64,000 bases of DNA from Tupaia tana (taxonomy: Eukaryota > Chordata > Mammalia > Scandentia > Tupaiidae): contig JAKSZU010000002.1 of the NCBI GenBank assembly GCA_026018925.1, positions 11,467,662-11,531,661 of the forward strand. Direction: 5' to 3'. Every line of letters begins with the position of its first letter. Within the stretch, counting starts at the first letter, position 1. The notes under the pieces were generated by a model. That model ran no database searches. It saw nothing but the letters and a program-made list of their open reading frames with translations, and was not told the DNA's origin. The translations under genes and the position numbers were made by a program. This document shows, piece after piece, positions 32,540 through 42,751 of this stretch.

Positions 32540-34592
32540 CGGTTGCGGCACGCGGGGCAGATCCCGGCCACGGCCCGCGGGGGCAGAGCCCCGGCCACGG
32601 CACGCGGGGCAGACCCCGGCCACGGCACGCGGGGCAGAGCCCCGGCCACGGCACGCGGGGCAGAACCGCGGCCACGGCACGCGGGGCAGAACCCCGGCCA
32701 CGGCACGCGGGGCAGAGTCCCGGCCACGGCACGCGGGGGCAGACCCCGGCCACGGCACGCGGGGACAGGACCACGGCCACGGCACGCGGGGGCAGGCCAC
32801 GGCACGCGGGGCAGAGCCCCGGCCACGGCACGCGGGACAGGGCCCCGGCCAAGGCACGCGGGGCAGAACCCGGCCACGGCACGCGGGGGCAGACCCCGGC
32901 CACGGCACATGGGGGCAGACCCCGGCCACGGCACGCGGGGACAGGACCACAGCCACGGCACGCGGGGGCAGGCCCCGGCCACAGCACGCGGGGCAGAGTC
33001 CCGGCCACGGCACGCGGGACAGGGCCCCGGCCACGGCACGCGGGGCAGAACCCGGCCACGGCACGAGGGGGCAGACCCCGGCCACGGCACACGGGGCAGA
33101 CCCCGGCCACGGCACGCGGGGACAGGACCACGGCCACGGCACGCGTGGGCAGGCCCCGGCCACGGCACGCGGGGCAGAGTCCCGGCCACGGCACGCGGGG
33201 ATAGAACCACGGCCACGGCAAGCGGGGCAGAGTCCCGGCCACGTCACGCGGGGCAGACCCCGGCCAAGGCACGTGGGGGCAGAGCCCGGCCACGGCACGC
33301 GGGACAGGGCCCCGGCCACGGCACGCGGGGCAGGGCCCCGGCCACGGCACGTGGGGACAGACCCCGGCCACAGCACGCGGGGCAGACCCCGGCCACGGCA
33401 CGCGGGGACAGGACCACAGCCACGGCACGCGGGGGCAGGCCCCGGCCACAGCACGCGGGGCAGAGTCCCGGCCACGGCACACGGGGACAGGACCACGGCC
33501 ACGGCATGCGGGGACAGGACCACGGCCACGGCACGCGTGGGCAGGCCCCGGCCACGGCACGCGGGGCAGAGTCCCGGCCACGGCACGCGGGGCAGAGTCC
33601 CGGCCACGTCACGCGGGGCAGACCCCGGCCAAGGCACGTGGGGGCAGAGCCCGGCCACGGCACGCGGGACAGGGCCCCGGCCACGGCACGCGGGGCAGGG
33701 CCCCGGCCACGGCACGCGGGGTCAGACCCCGGCCACGGCACGCGGGGCAGAGTCCCGGCCACGGCACGCGGGGACAGGACCACGGCCACGGCACGCGGGG
33801 ACAGGACCACGGCCACGGCACGCGGGGCAGAGCCCCGGCCTCGGCACGCGGGGCAGAGTCCCGGCCACGGCACGCGGGGGCAGAACCCAGCCACGGCACG
33901 CGGGGGCATACCCCGGCCACGGCACGCGGGGCAGAGCCCGGCCACGGCACGCGGGGCAGAGCCCCGGTCGGGCCGGACCTCCGGATAGGGCATGCGGAGC
34001 AGAGCCCTGGCCACGGCACACGGGGCAGACCCCGGCCAAGGCACGCGGGGCAGACCCCGGCCAAGGCACGCGGGGCAGACGCCGGCCACGGCACGCGGGG
34101 CAGACCCCGGCCACGGCACGCGGGACAGGGCCCCAGCCACAGCACGCGGGGCAGACCCCGGCCACGGCCCGCGGAGCAGAGCCCCGGCCACGGCACACGG
34201 GGCAGACCCCGGCCAAGGCACGCGGGGCAGACCCCGGCCACGGCACACGGGGTCAGAGCCCCGGCCACGGCACATGGGACAGACCCCGGCCAAGGCACGC
34301 GGGGTCAGAGCCCCGGCCACGGCACACGGGGCAGAGCCCCGGCCATGGCACGCGGGACAGACCCCGGCCACGGCACGCGGGGCAGACCCCGGCCATGGCA
34401 CACAGGACAGAGCCCCGGCCACGGCACGTGGGGCAGAGCCTGTCGGGCCAGACCTCCAGACAGGGCACGTGGAGCGGAGCCCCCGCGCCCTGACCCCGCA
34501 CCCCAGCACGTGGATTGGAGCCCCCGCGCCCGCCTCCCCACCCCCACGCGCCGGCACGCGGAGCGGAGCCCCCGCCTGACGCCCCTGGACGT
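32540..34592. repeat. GC-rich 25-bp VNTR (roughly 75-80 units)
   Basis: Each unit contains GGCACGCGGGGCAGA followed by a CCCCGGCCAC-type half; the period is 25 bp. Variants: 'gcagacccc', 'gcagagcccc', 'gcagagtccc', 'acaggaccacggcc', 'acagggcccc'. Longer blocks recur: 33241-33350 matches 33606-33714 (offset 365 bp), and the block at 32941 recurs at 33408 (offset 467 bp). Distinct units with 'gtcgggcc...gacctcc' occur at 33967 and 34441. No stop codon occurs in the unit, and 25 is not a multiple of 3, so all six frames stay open. The long frames here (up to 499 codons) follow from that and are not genes. Dense CpG makes it a likely methylation target. Confidence 0.95.
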
Positions 34593-35081
34593 TTAATTGT
34601 ATCTAGTACTTCTTGCATATTATTCTCAAAGTTTTGGGCCATTTTCTCAGTCTTTATGGTGGACCTTTCTAGGCCAGCCATTTTCTCTTCTACATTAGAG
34701 ATTCCATTTTCTGAATGATCTAGTCTGCTTTTAATACTTTCAAGGGAGATTTTGACTTCTTGTATTATAGCCTTCATCTCTAACAGCTCCATCTGATTCT
34801 TTTGTAAAGTGTGAAACTCCTCTTTTAGATCTTGCATGAATTTCCTCACCTCCTAGAACTCTTCAACTCCTTTCTCTTTCCCCTTCAGCAGTTCCTTGTC
34901 TCTCTTCTCTTCGATCTCTGTTAGCTTTTGCCATTATGAATGATCTGAATTGTTTATCAGACATTTCCATGAATTCCCTTGAACTGTGTGTGGATGAAGA
35001 GGAGCTATCCGTTTCAATTGGAGGAGGGATATTTTCCTGCTTCTCCATATTTCTTGTGGTCCTGCAGCGATTTCTAGTCAT
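34593..35081 (-). pseudogene. L1 ORF1 N-terminal half, frameshifted, truncated at the RRM border
   Basis: The ATG at 35081 starts a 72-codon frame (MTRNRCRTTRNMEKQENI... with a serine-rich stretch) that resembles an L1 ORF1p N-terminus. A frameshift after about codon 58 ends it at 34863. The continuation lies in another frame, with an in-frame TAG at 34855-34853, then an open coiled-coil stretch (KEEFHTLQKNQMELLEMK..., heptad-like Leu/Ile/Met) to ...EVLDTIKRP. In ORF1p the RRM domain starts directly after this KRP. Here the VNTR begins instead, in frame (GASGG...). The RRM and C-terminal nucleic-acid-binding domains, and all of ORF2, are missing. It cannot make a functional ORF1p. Confidence 0.88.
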
Positions 35082-35587
35082 CTGGTGGATGGTCGGTTTC
35101 TTCCCAAACTTTTGAAGTTTAATATGAGGGTTGGGAAGTGTGCAGAAAAGGAAGCAGAGAGAGGAAACAATACCAACAACAACAAAAAAAACCAGACAAG
35201 AAACAGAGAAAAAAAGAGAAAAGCTTTGGAATAAATCTAAAAAAGAAAAATTAATATTAAAAAAATTTCAATAAAAATCAAAAATTAGAAAACCGCGCGG
35301 CATGCTAGCGCGGCGCGTGAAATGTCTAGCTCTCAGGAGCCATGGAGCAGACTGTCTCTTGAAGAAGGGCTGTTCTGGGAGGAGCAGAGGGGATTATTAA
35401 CAAAACAAAGGCCTAGGAGGGAGGGGCCAAAGGGCCCTGTAAGAGGCCTCATCTTAAAAAATTCTAAAAAGCAAAAATTAAAAAAAAAGACAGACAGACA
35501 GACAGACAGAGAGAGAGAGAGAGAGTGAGAGGTAGAGAGAGACAAAGATTGATTCAGAGACAGGAGATATGAAAGGGGTTTTCCTAC
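35082..35587 (-). promoter_or_regulatory. Leader / 5' UTR of the composite element
   Basis: Between the monomers and the ORF1 ATG. Includes a third, diverged monomer-like piece at 35322-35376 ('caggagccatggagcag', 'cttgaagaagggctgttc'), a CpG cluster with near-palindromic 'cgcgcggcatgctagcgcgg' (35293-35312), a (GACA)n/(GA)n tract at 35488-35528 and A-rich sequence before the ATG. The role as an internal Pol II promoter is inferred from position and from L1 biology. Confidence 0.55.
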
Positions 35588-35781
35588 CACGTGGGTTTGG
35601 TATGATGGAGGCCCAGTTAGGAGTGGGACATCTTCATTTCTCCCAGCATGTCTACATCCCAGGAGCCATTGAGCAGGCTTTCTCTTGAAGAAGGGCTGTT
35701 CACGTGGGTTTGGTATGATGGAGGCCCAGTTAGGAGTGGGACATCTTCATTTCTCCCAGCATGTCTACATCCCAGGAGCCA
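35588..35781 (-). repeat. 113-bp tandem monomers at the 5' end of the element
   Basis: One full unit (35588-35700) and one partial (35701-35781), both starting on the plus strand with CACGTGGGTTTGGTATGATG and nearly identical. Arrays of promoter monomers at the 5' end are known in some L1 families (mouse A and F types); this looks like the same arrangement, with the outermost copy truncated at insertion. Confidence 0.85.
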
Positions 35782-35799
35782 TTCCCATGATGCATTTTT
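35782..35799. repeat. Right target-site duplication of the composite element
   Basis: Identical to 32101-32118. It includes five bases derived from the SINE end, which is absent from the MITE consensus. Confidence 0.85.
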
Positions 35800-35841
35800 A
35801 CATAGGAAAAATAAGTCATGATTTTCCTGATACAATATTTG

Positions 35842-37113
35842 TCATACTCCCATTTGTTGAATTTGTTCTTTGTTTTAGGTGGGATTTTTGTATTTTTGGC
35901 GTCTGTTTTTGTGTGTTTATTTATTTTTTTACTTGTTTCCTGACAAGTGTGAGATTCCACCATAATCTTGTACCAAAGAAAAAATGAATAAAATAAAATC
36001 ATTCTTTCTAAGTGAGAGTCCACCTGTAAAAAGTGATGCATCAAGAAAATAGCACTGGCTTTGCATGATAAGGAAGAGGCTAAAGGTTTTGTTCTCTTTC
36101 CTTGGCTCTCAAAACACCTTAAATGTTATATTTTCCTTTCTTAAATTATTTTTATTTATATTTAATCACTGTACATCTTTACAGAATACAAAATGGTTTT
36201 TCCCAGTGTGAAAGCAGTGTATTTTAGTCAAATCATAGCTATTACTGTGTACATTACCATCAACAGACAAATTTTCATTTTTGTTTTTGCTGTTTCTCTG
36301 ATGAATTTAAGGAGCTATTTTTATCTGATTAAGTTTGATAAGACAATTTAGGTGACTGAAAGAAAACTTTTATGACTTTTTCGACTTTGATATTCATAAA
36401 TGTTCTTTCCCTAAGACTTCCTGATTCCCAGGCTTATAATAAATTCACCTATCCTCCACCTGTAAAATAGTAATAATGAAAAATGAATTTTTGAATCTTT
36501 ATTTTAAAAACTACTTTCCACTTTGTTGATTTGATAATTCAGAATACAGGAAGACTTCACTTGCCCAGAATCTGTAGTATATAAATTCAAATTTATAGAT
36601 CAAAAGAACTCTGATTTCAGAGTAAAAACCCTTGGACCAACACCAAGTTCTGTCTTTTTTTCTTAAGCTCCTCCCCAGGGTGTTACCATGCAGTGATTCC
36701 CTTCCCCCAGCCCTCCAGGTCATCGGGCTCTAGGGCTCCTGCCTGCACAGCATGTTCTCAGGTCAACAGGGGATCCAAACCCACATCGGGATGTGGCTTC
36801 CAGCACTGCAGATCTGTGAGCTGCTGCCCGTACCACCCAGGCTGGGCCTCTGCTGGGCTCAAGGATTTTGAGTATATCACTTAACAATTCTGTGCCTCAA
36901 TTTCTTCAGGTGTTTAAGAGAATAGGACCAACTCAATTCTTCTTTTGTTTCAAGATCCTATAATTATAAATCATGAGGAAAGTTTTTGTTTCATCAACTA
37001 ACTGAAGTCTTTTGAGTAACTGGATTTTATAAGGTGATATTAGAAATATTTTAAGTTTTTTTAAATTTTTTTTTAAAGAGCACATATTAATGCTTTTAAA
37101 AATATACCATCTT
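35842..37113. other. Mostly unrecognised; weak L1 and MIR pieces
   Basis: 36130-36330 ('aatcactgtacatctttaca', 'tattactgtgtacattacca') could be an antisense L1M 3' end. 36855-36935 ('ttgagtatatcacttaacaa', 'ttctgtgcctcaatttcttc') resembles MIR. No coding sequence. Confidence 0.4.
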
Positions 37114-37270
37114 GGGGTTCGCAGGTGGCATGGTGAAGGGCGCTGGGCTCCCACATGGCAGACTGCGGTTCAAGTCCTGGACCTGGCGGCTTGCTTTCTC
37201 ACTTTCTCTCTTTCTCTCTCTTTTTGGTCAAATAAAAATAAATAAATAGGGTTAAATAAAATAATTCTTT
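37114..37270 (+). mobile_element. SINE family B
   Basis: 'ggggttcgcaggtggcatgg' head, B box 'cggttcaagtcctgg', 'cggcttgctttctcactttc', CT tract and 'ggtcaaataaaaataaata' tail. Confidence 0.9.
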
Positions 37271-37289
37271 AAAAAATGCATCATCTCTT

Positions 37290-37560
37290 GGGACCAGCAG
37301 TTAGCATAATGGCTATGTCGCTGGACTCCCATGTAGTCGACCACAGTTCGCGTCCCAGACCCGGTGGCTTAAAACACTCCGGGCGCGTGTGCATGCATGC
37401 CCAAGATCCCGAGAGGAGAACGGAGGAGAAGGGATTGCGGTGTGGCCATCCCCCCAGGGGGTGATTTCTCGCTTTCTGTCTCTCTGTTTCTCTCTCTCTC
37501 TCTGTCTGGCGAGTGCACACGCCCTATAGCAAAAACCTCTCAAAAAAAAAAAAAAAGAAA
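37290..37560 (+). mobile_element. SINE family A (young), next to a B copy
   Basis: 'gggaccagcagttagcataa', 'ggctatgtcgctggactccc', 'gtcccagacccggtggctta', 'cccaagatcccgagagga', hairpin, 'ccctatagcaaaaacctctc', A-tail. The duplication 'aaaaaatgcatcatctctt' (37271-37289) recurs with one change from 37561. Confidence 0.93.
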
Positions 37561-37579
37561 AAAAATGCATCACCTCTTT

Positions 37580-39559
37580 ATGTATAAACAAAAGAAAACA
37601 TGAAACTTCTTAAATACTCAGACACAAACTCTAAATGCACTAATGTTCCCTGATTTTCTCCTATTGCACAACTATGGGCATGGTATGGCTGATTGGCAAA
37701 GCTTTGCTAAAGATATATAGTGATATACTGAGTAGGAGTTGGATTAATACTTTTAATTTTAAATCACCTCTGTATGCTAAAATTGTTCATAGACATTGGG
37801 CCTGAAGGCATGTACCAATTTCAGTGACTCAGTTGTTACCTCTACATTTGCTTCCAAAATATGAAAGTTCTGTGAAATTCCTACTAACTATTCCTTTTGA
37901 TCTTCTATTTTGCATTAGGTAAAGGGTTTTGGGAACTTCACCACTGTTACAACGTTCCCTTGTATCTAGGAGGATATAGGGGAACAGCAATTGAATAGGT
38001 GGGGAAGGCATTCCTATACTAGAACGCTGTTAAACGTGATGGGGGGAAGCGACGCTCCAGCAGAATGTCCTAGAAAAGGAAAACGATTTTATTGCATGAC
38101 TGCCTAACTCATTACCAAGTGAAATTCACCACTATACATTTTGGTGTGAGCGTTCATCTTTTGCTATACAGGTGAGCGGCTCCCTGGGTCTCCCATCGCA
38201 GCTGAGACCATGAATCTATCAAATACTCTGTTTCCACTTTTACTGCTCTCACTCTGTCTCCATGTCCTTCTGAGGCAATTGCAAAAGAGAGATGAAAGAT
38301 TCTGTTTCTCACTCTTTCACTAGTTATTTATTTATATCTGCTCTAGGGAAGAAGATTGTGGAAAATGTGAGAGCAATTCACACATCAATGTTTTAAGATC
38401 CGATGTATAAATGGGCTGCTACGGAAAAGCATCTTCCCATAGGCGCTAATTAAAAAGCAATAAGTTCACTTGAGCAGCATTTTCCTTCCATTTATTTTTC
38501 TCTGTACCAGACGTGCTACTTTTCACTTTAATTTGAACATTATGCCTCTCTGTCCAGAAAACAAAACAAAACAAAACAAACACCATATAGTAAAGAAAAG
38601 CAGAATAACATTAACCAACAATTTGGAAAAGACATTTTTTCCTCAGATAAAATCTACTGCATTCTAGGGAACATTAAAGGTAAGCAGGGTACACCACCCT
38701 GAAACATCAGATAGCAGGCGTTTATGGAGAGACTCCTGGAACCTGTGGCCAAGTAGCTTGGCCTCCACCACCACCGTCATTAGGTAGCATTTTTAGATAC
38801 TAATCACAATTAATGTTGGAAATTATTTTAGAGACACTACGTCTGTCTTTTTCATGTACCTTTAGTTCAGGGTCACAAAGAAGAAATGAAAACACAGACA
38901 CACACTCAGGCTGCAGGGTACCGTAAGCTGAGAAAGCTGAGGGATCACTATGTGTCTCACTTAAATCAAAGTCATCACAAAGTTCACATTCAGTATGTTT
39001 AACAAGGAAGTTAAATAAAAACAGTCGCAGTAAGAATGTACACAAGAAAATGACGTGATCCATTCACTCACTTCATTAGTAAATGATTGAATATCTACTG
39101 TGGGAGAGTCTGTGCTAGAGACCGAAGAATTCAGACACGTCAGCATGGGAGCTTGCCAGAGTTTGTGATGTCCTGGCTTCATGCCCTACAGACAGTGTTG
39201 AATAGATACAGAAATCATTATCCCTCGCTGGTCAGAGGCTGGTTAATACACAGGCAGGTGCTCTGCATTCGCACTGGAAAAGATCACAATGATGGTGCAC
39301 ATGGGGAGAAAGCAGGGGTGGGAAGAGGATGGGAGGAGAAGGATGATGGGGAAATGGGCTAAGATTTCTCAGGCCCAAGACAATTTTCATACCAGGATTC
39401 TCTGGGAGACCACAGTCCAGTGGGGAAAACTTCACTGTTAAAACTAACCTGGACTAGAGATTAAGTAGAAGTGATAGTGCCTAACTGTAAGATCTGAGAG
39501 AGTGAGTATAGACAGCAGAGGCTGTCTGAGGGCTTGAAATACTGCTTTTCGTACTTTTT
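37580..39559. other. No recognisable feature
   Basis: Unique-looking. (AAAAC)n at 38560-38580. Frames at 38800-39435 on both strands are uncorroborated. Confidence 0.5.
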
Positions 39560-39690
39560 TGCTGATGGAATAGCCTTAAACAGTTTCCTGAACCCTCTGT
39601 TCTTTCTATTTCTCCTTTGTGAAATGGAAAATACTTACACCTATCGTAACAGTTAAAGGATTAAATGAAGGATTTAATATATGCAATGCT
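39560..39690 (+). mobile_element. MIR (diverged)
   Basis: 'cagtttcctgaaccctctgt', 'ctcctttgtgaaatggaaaa', 'ttaaaggattaaatgaagga' follow the MIR sequence order. Confidence 0.5.
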
Positions 39691-39767
39691 GAGAAAAGTC
39701 GTCACTATTCTGTAAAACAGCAGTACTTTGGTGGCCTTTTCCTGTCCCACCACACGTAGAATACAGC

Positions 39768-40436
39768 GTGCTGTGGTTTGAATGCATTCCCTGAACACTT
39801 ATACACTGAAGTGTGGTGAGCAGTTCTCAGTGTGGAGAGGTAGAGGCTTACTTCGACAATGGTGCTGAGAAATGGGGAGGGGATTAGGATTAAGGTCACC
39901 AAGGTGTGGCCCCATGATTGGATACTTGAGAGTTTATAGGGCACAGACACGCACTCTGTACTTGCTTGCTCATGCCTGTTTGGCCATGTGATGTGCTGCA
40001 GTGCCTCAGGACTCTGCAGGGAGCAAGGAGACCCCAACCTTATGCAGCCCTAGACCTTGAACCTCTAAAAACATGAAACAAATAAACCACTATAGCTTTT
40101 TGTTTTGTTTTTTGTTTTTTGTTTAAGAGTGTTTTGTATGTGGCATGTGGGCTTATCAGAAAGACAGAGAGACGGAAAGAGAGAAATCACCTCCCAGTGG
40201 GATGGCCATGCCATAATCCCTTTTCCTTCATTCTTCTCTTGGAATTTTGGAAACACATGCATACTCGTCCAGCGTGAGTTTCAAACCACATGGTACAGGA
40301 CTCGAACTGTGTTTGATCGCATGCAAGTCCGGTACCTTAACCACAATGCAATCTTCTGGACCCTAAACCTCTATGCTTATAAATCACCTAGACTCAAGTA
40401 TTTTTGTTATTTGCAACACAATGGACTGAAATACAG
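39768..40436 (+). mobile_element. MST-type LTR (ERVL-MaLR), split by a SINE
   Basis: 'gtgctgtggtttgaatgcat' at the start, 'aaggtgtggccccatgattg', 'ggccatgtgatgtgctgc', 'catgaaacaaataaaccact', then after the SINE 'cttataaatcacctagact', 'gttatttgcaacacaatgga' and 'ctgaaatac'. This is the order of an MST/MaLR LTR, including AATAAA. A solitary LTR; no internal region. Old retrovirus-like relic without coding capacity. Confidence 0.8.
40099..40364 (-). mobile_element. SINE family A-prime inside the LTR
   Basis: Antisense: T/G-rich tail, 'gtggcatgtgggcttatcag', 'cacctcccagtgggatggcc', 'actcgaactgtgtttgatc', head complement to 'atcttctggaccct'. Confidence 0.85.
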
Positions 40437-40804
40437 AGTATCTGTAAACATGGACATCTCATCCTTGAAGTCTCAGCTTGAAAGTCCTGAGAGTGGCCTT
40501 CCCGAGCCTCCTGTCCCAAGTGCCCACTCATTACTAACACCCAGCCCATTGTTTTCTTCATTATCACAATGCATATTTTTTTCTTCATACTTTACACAGT
40601 GATTAATAATTCTACCTACTTGTGTACATGATTGTTTTGTAGTTTTCTTTCTCATAAGTCCTACAGGATTTGCACTTGCCAATACTTTTAGGACTGATGC
40701 ATAGATTTTCAATAAATACTTGTGAAATCCTTACTACTGATGAAGATGGGGATGGTAGCTTGCCACTATATACCTCTTTCTTTGTGCTAATTATTATCCT
40801 AAGT

Positions 40805-41067
40805 ATTTTTATTTTTAATTTGCCAGGCATGTGCACCTGCCAGAGAGAAAGAGACAGAAAGGAAGAGAGAAAGTGACAAAGCACTCTGCATGGGACACAG
40901 TTTTGCCACAACCCCTTCTTCATTTTTTTTTCCTTTGGGGATTTGTGGCATGTAGACACACGTGCCTGGCATGTTTTTCAAGCTACCATGCCCAGAATTT
41001 GAACTGCATAGTCAGGCATGTGGGATTGTGCTGCCTTAACTGAACCACTGTGCTATCAGCTGGCCCT
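40805..41067 (-). mobile_element. SINE family A-prime (diverged)
   Basis: 'aatttgccaggcatgtgcac', 'gcactctgcatgggacacag', 'ttgccacaaccccttcttca', head complement 'ctgccttaactgaaccact' and 'atcagctggccct'. Confidence 0.82.
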
Positions 41068-41089
41068 CTAAGCAGCTTGAACACAGTAG

Positions 41090-41290
41090 TATTCCTAGTT
41101 CTCAGAGCAACTCCAAGAGCCCTACCACACGGGTAGGTGCTGTTATTGTCTCCATTTTGCAGATGAGGTTGTGGAAGCACACAGAGGTTAAACTATGTGC
41201 CCCAGAGCACGTTGGAAGCAGCAGAACTAAGCGTGGAATCAGCAGTCTGGCTCACAAAATAGGTTTTCTTAGCCATTGAGCTACCTGACT
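41090..41290 (+). mobile_element. MIR
   Basis: 'agcaactccaagagccctac', 'gtaggtgctgttattgtctc', 'cattttgcagatgaggttgt', 'cacacagaggttaaactatg', 'ccagagcacg' and 'cagcagaactaagcgtggaa' are textbook MIR core words. Confidence 0.85.
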
Positions 41291-41419
41291 GAAATGCCTA
41301 AATGACAGGAATGAACAGGGTACCGCCTGGGGCAGCCAGTAGCTAGAGGGCAGAAATGGCCTCCATGTTGCCCATAGATGGGAGATTGGGCAGATATTAA
41401 AAGAGGAACGTCCGGTACT

Positions 41420-41740
41420 TCATAATTTTCCTAGAATCCTAGTGGTTGAGCTACTTTCTTTATAACTGAAAACATTTTCTGTGCTTTGTGTATATCCTAT
41501 GAAGGTCTGCCAACTTCCAGAGACCAGCTCTTCATCCAGTATGGCCAGTTGGATCCGAAGTCCAGACCCTGGACACAGATCGACTAGGTTTGAATCATGG
41601 CTCTTCCTAGTCATTCTACCAAGTTATTTAATCTCTTCGTTCCTCAGTTTCCTTAACAATATTGTGCAAGATGGGGATTATAAAGCACCTATTTCACAGG
41701 CTGTGCTGAGGATTATGTCATACAGAGAGTGATGTCTTGG
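41420..41740 (+). mobile_element. MIR (main match 41545-41740)
   Basis: 'gtccagaccctggacacaga', 'gtttgaatcatggctcttcc', 'caagttatttaatctcttcg', 'ttcctcagtttccttaacaa', 'gatggggattataaagcacc', 'tgaggattatgtcatacaga'. 41420-41545 itself is unassigned. Confidence 0.8.
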
Positions 41741-42751
41741 ACAAATGTACCTCTTTCAGGTAAGGAACTGAATACCCTGGTCCTTCGGGCTAGTCCCTGT
41801 TTGTCATGTACTTTACCTTCCCAACGTGAAACCTTCCTGTTCTTGAAAGTTAATTCATGTCTGTACTCAGAAGCAGAAATATTAAAGGACCAAAATTAAA
41901 GGGAAGGCACACAAAGTGGGTGCTGGAACTGCATCCTCATAACATTTAACACTTCAGAACACATAAGTGCAGAGGAGGGGGCTTGGCAGAGCTCTGAGCC
42001 CCAGTACAACTGCCCAGTCTCAAGAGTGAAAAGAGGGGGTATGGGAGCACAGGGCTTAACCACTGGAGGGATGGGGAATGACAGAAACTGACTGAGAGTG
42101 AGTCAGGGGTTCTGGGCACCTGCGATACCCTTGGGAGTTGAATGGGTAGACCATGGGGAGTGGAAGTGGGAGAGAGGCTCTTGCTTCCCTATCTACATGT
42201 CTGGAACTCACCATTATGCTTTCTCATTCTTTCCTGAGATCCAAAACAGACAGCAGGTGACCTTCTGAATCATGCCTTCAAGGCTTTCTTCTTTCCTAAT
42301 TCTCAGTGGAACTCTTCCCGGGGTGTTGTAAAACACCCCTACCAGCCTGTGCACGGCACACAGCACTGCCTGCGAGCACTGTCCCCAGCATAGGCCTCCC
42401 TGCCCTGGTTCCGATATCCTGACGTTCTCTAATAAGTAAGGTTTAGACGTGGTGACTTGGTAGCATCTAGGCGAGCCTTCCCTGCTGGTGACCTGCGATG
42501 TCAGCGGGCAGCCGTATGTGCAGCAGGTCCCTGGCATTTCGAGGTAGCTATTTTGATGAAGTTTTTTTTTTCCTTTTAAGACAGTCTGACTAAATTGTTT
42601 TGACATCGCCTCAGGGAGAGTCTGGCCTACAAATACTGTTTTATTACTATCAAGTAACATGTGAATCAGAGGCTCTCATTTCCCCTCCCTTATCCTTGTC
42701 TCGCACTAAGCAATAGGGAGAGAAATGGGGCCAGTGCCCTCGGGAGACCGA
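41741..42751. other. Unrecognised; longest non-repeat frame of the window
   Basis: 42214-42660 (minus) is a 148-codon frame. It has Cys/Gly/Ser-rich segments but no signal peptide, domain, splice-site pattern or paralogue that I recognise, and ORFs of this size arise by chance. Confidence 0.4.

Larger units (their letters stand above)
32119..35781 (-). mobile_element. SVA-like composite retrotransposon (L1 leader/ORF1 - VNTR - 3' module - tail)
   Basis: The whole element on the minus strand, bounded by an exact 18-bp duplication (32101-32118 and 35782-35799). In its own 5'-3' order: 113-bp monomers (35781-35588), leader (35587-35082), L1 ORF1 N-terminal half (35081-34593), 25-bp VNTR (34592-32540), 3' module (32539-32181), A10 (32180-32171), a 44-base extra segment (32170-32127) and a terminal A-tract (32126-32119). 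It encodes no reverse transcriptase or endonuclease, so it must have moved using L1 enzymes. The layout recalls SVA and LAVA of hominoids, but the parts differ. The alternative is a single L1 copy that acquired a VNTR after insertion; the intact flanking duplication and tail do not exclude this. Confidence 0.8.
31802..35841. mobile_element. Mariner-type MITE split by a SINE and a 3.66-kb composite retrotransposon
   Basis: Left arm 31802-31835 ('attaggttgttgagaaagtt' then 'atgatgcattttt'); right arm 35787-35841 ('acataggaaaaataagtcat', 'gattttcctgatacaata'). Together they rebuild one ~85-bp palindrome of the local family. Everything between is later insertion. Confidence 0.8.

Noticed and set aside
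32489-34579. Six-frame long open frames (up to 499 codons) over 32.4-34.6 kb
   Set aside because: They follow from a 25-bp repeat without stop codons. The frame rotates each unit, all frames and both strands are equally open, and there is no domain or codon bias.
32540-34592. CRISPR array or centromeric satellite
   Set aside because: No unique spacers between constant repeats, eukaryotic context, and the array is confined within one retrotransposon bounded by a target duplication.
42214-42660. 148-codon minus-strand frame
   Set aside because: No recognised domain, signal peptide, splice context or paralogue; a chance ORF of this length is expected in 64 kb.
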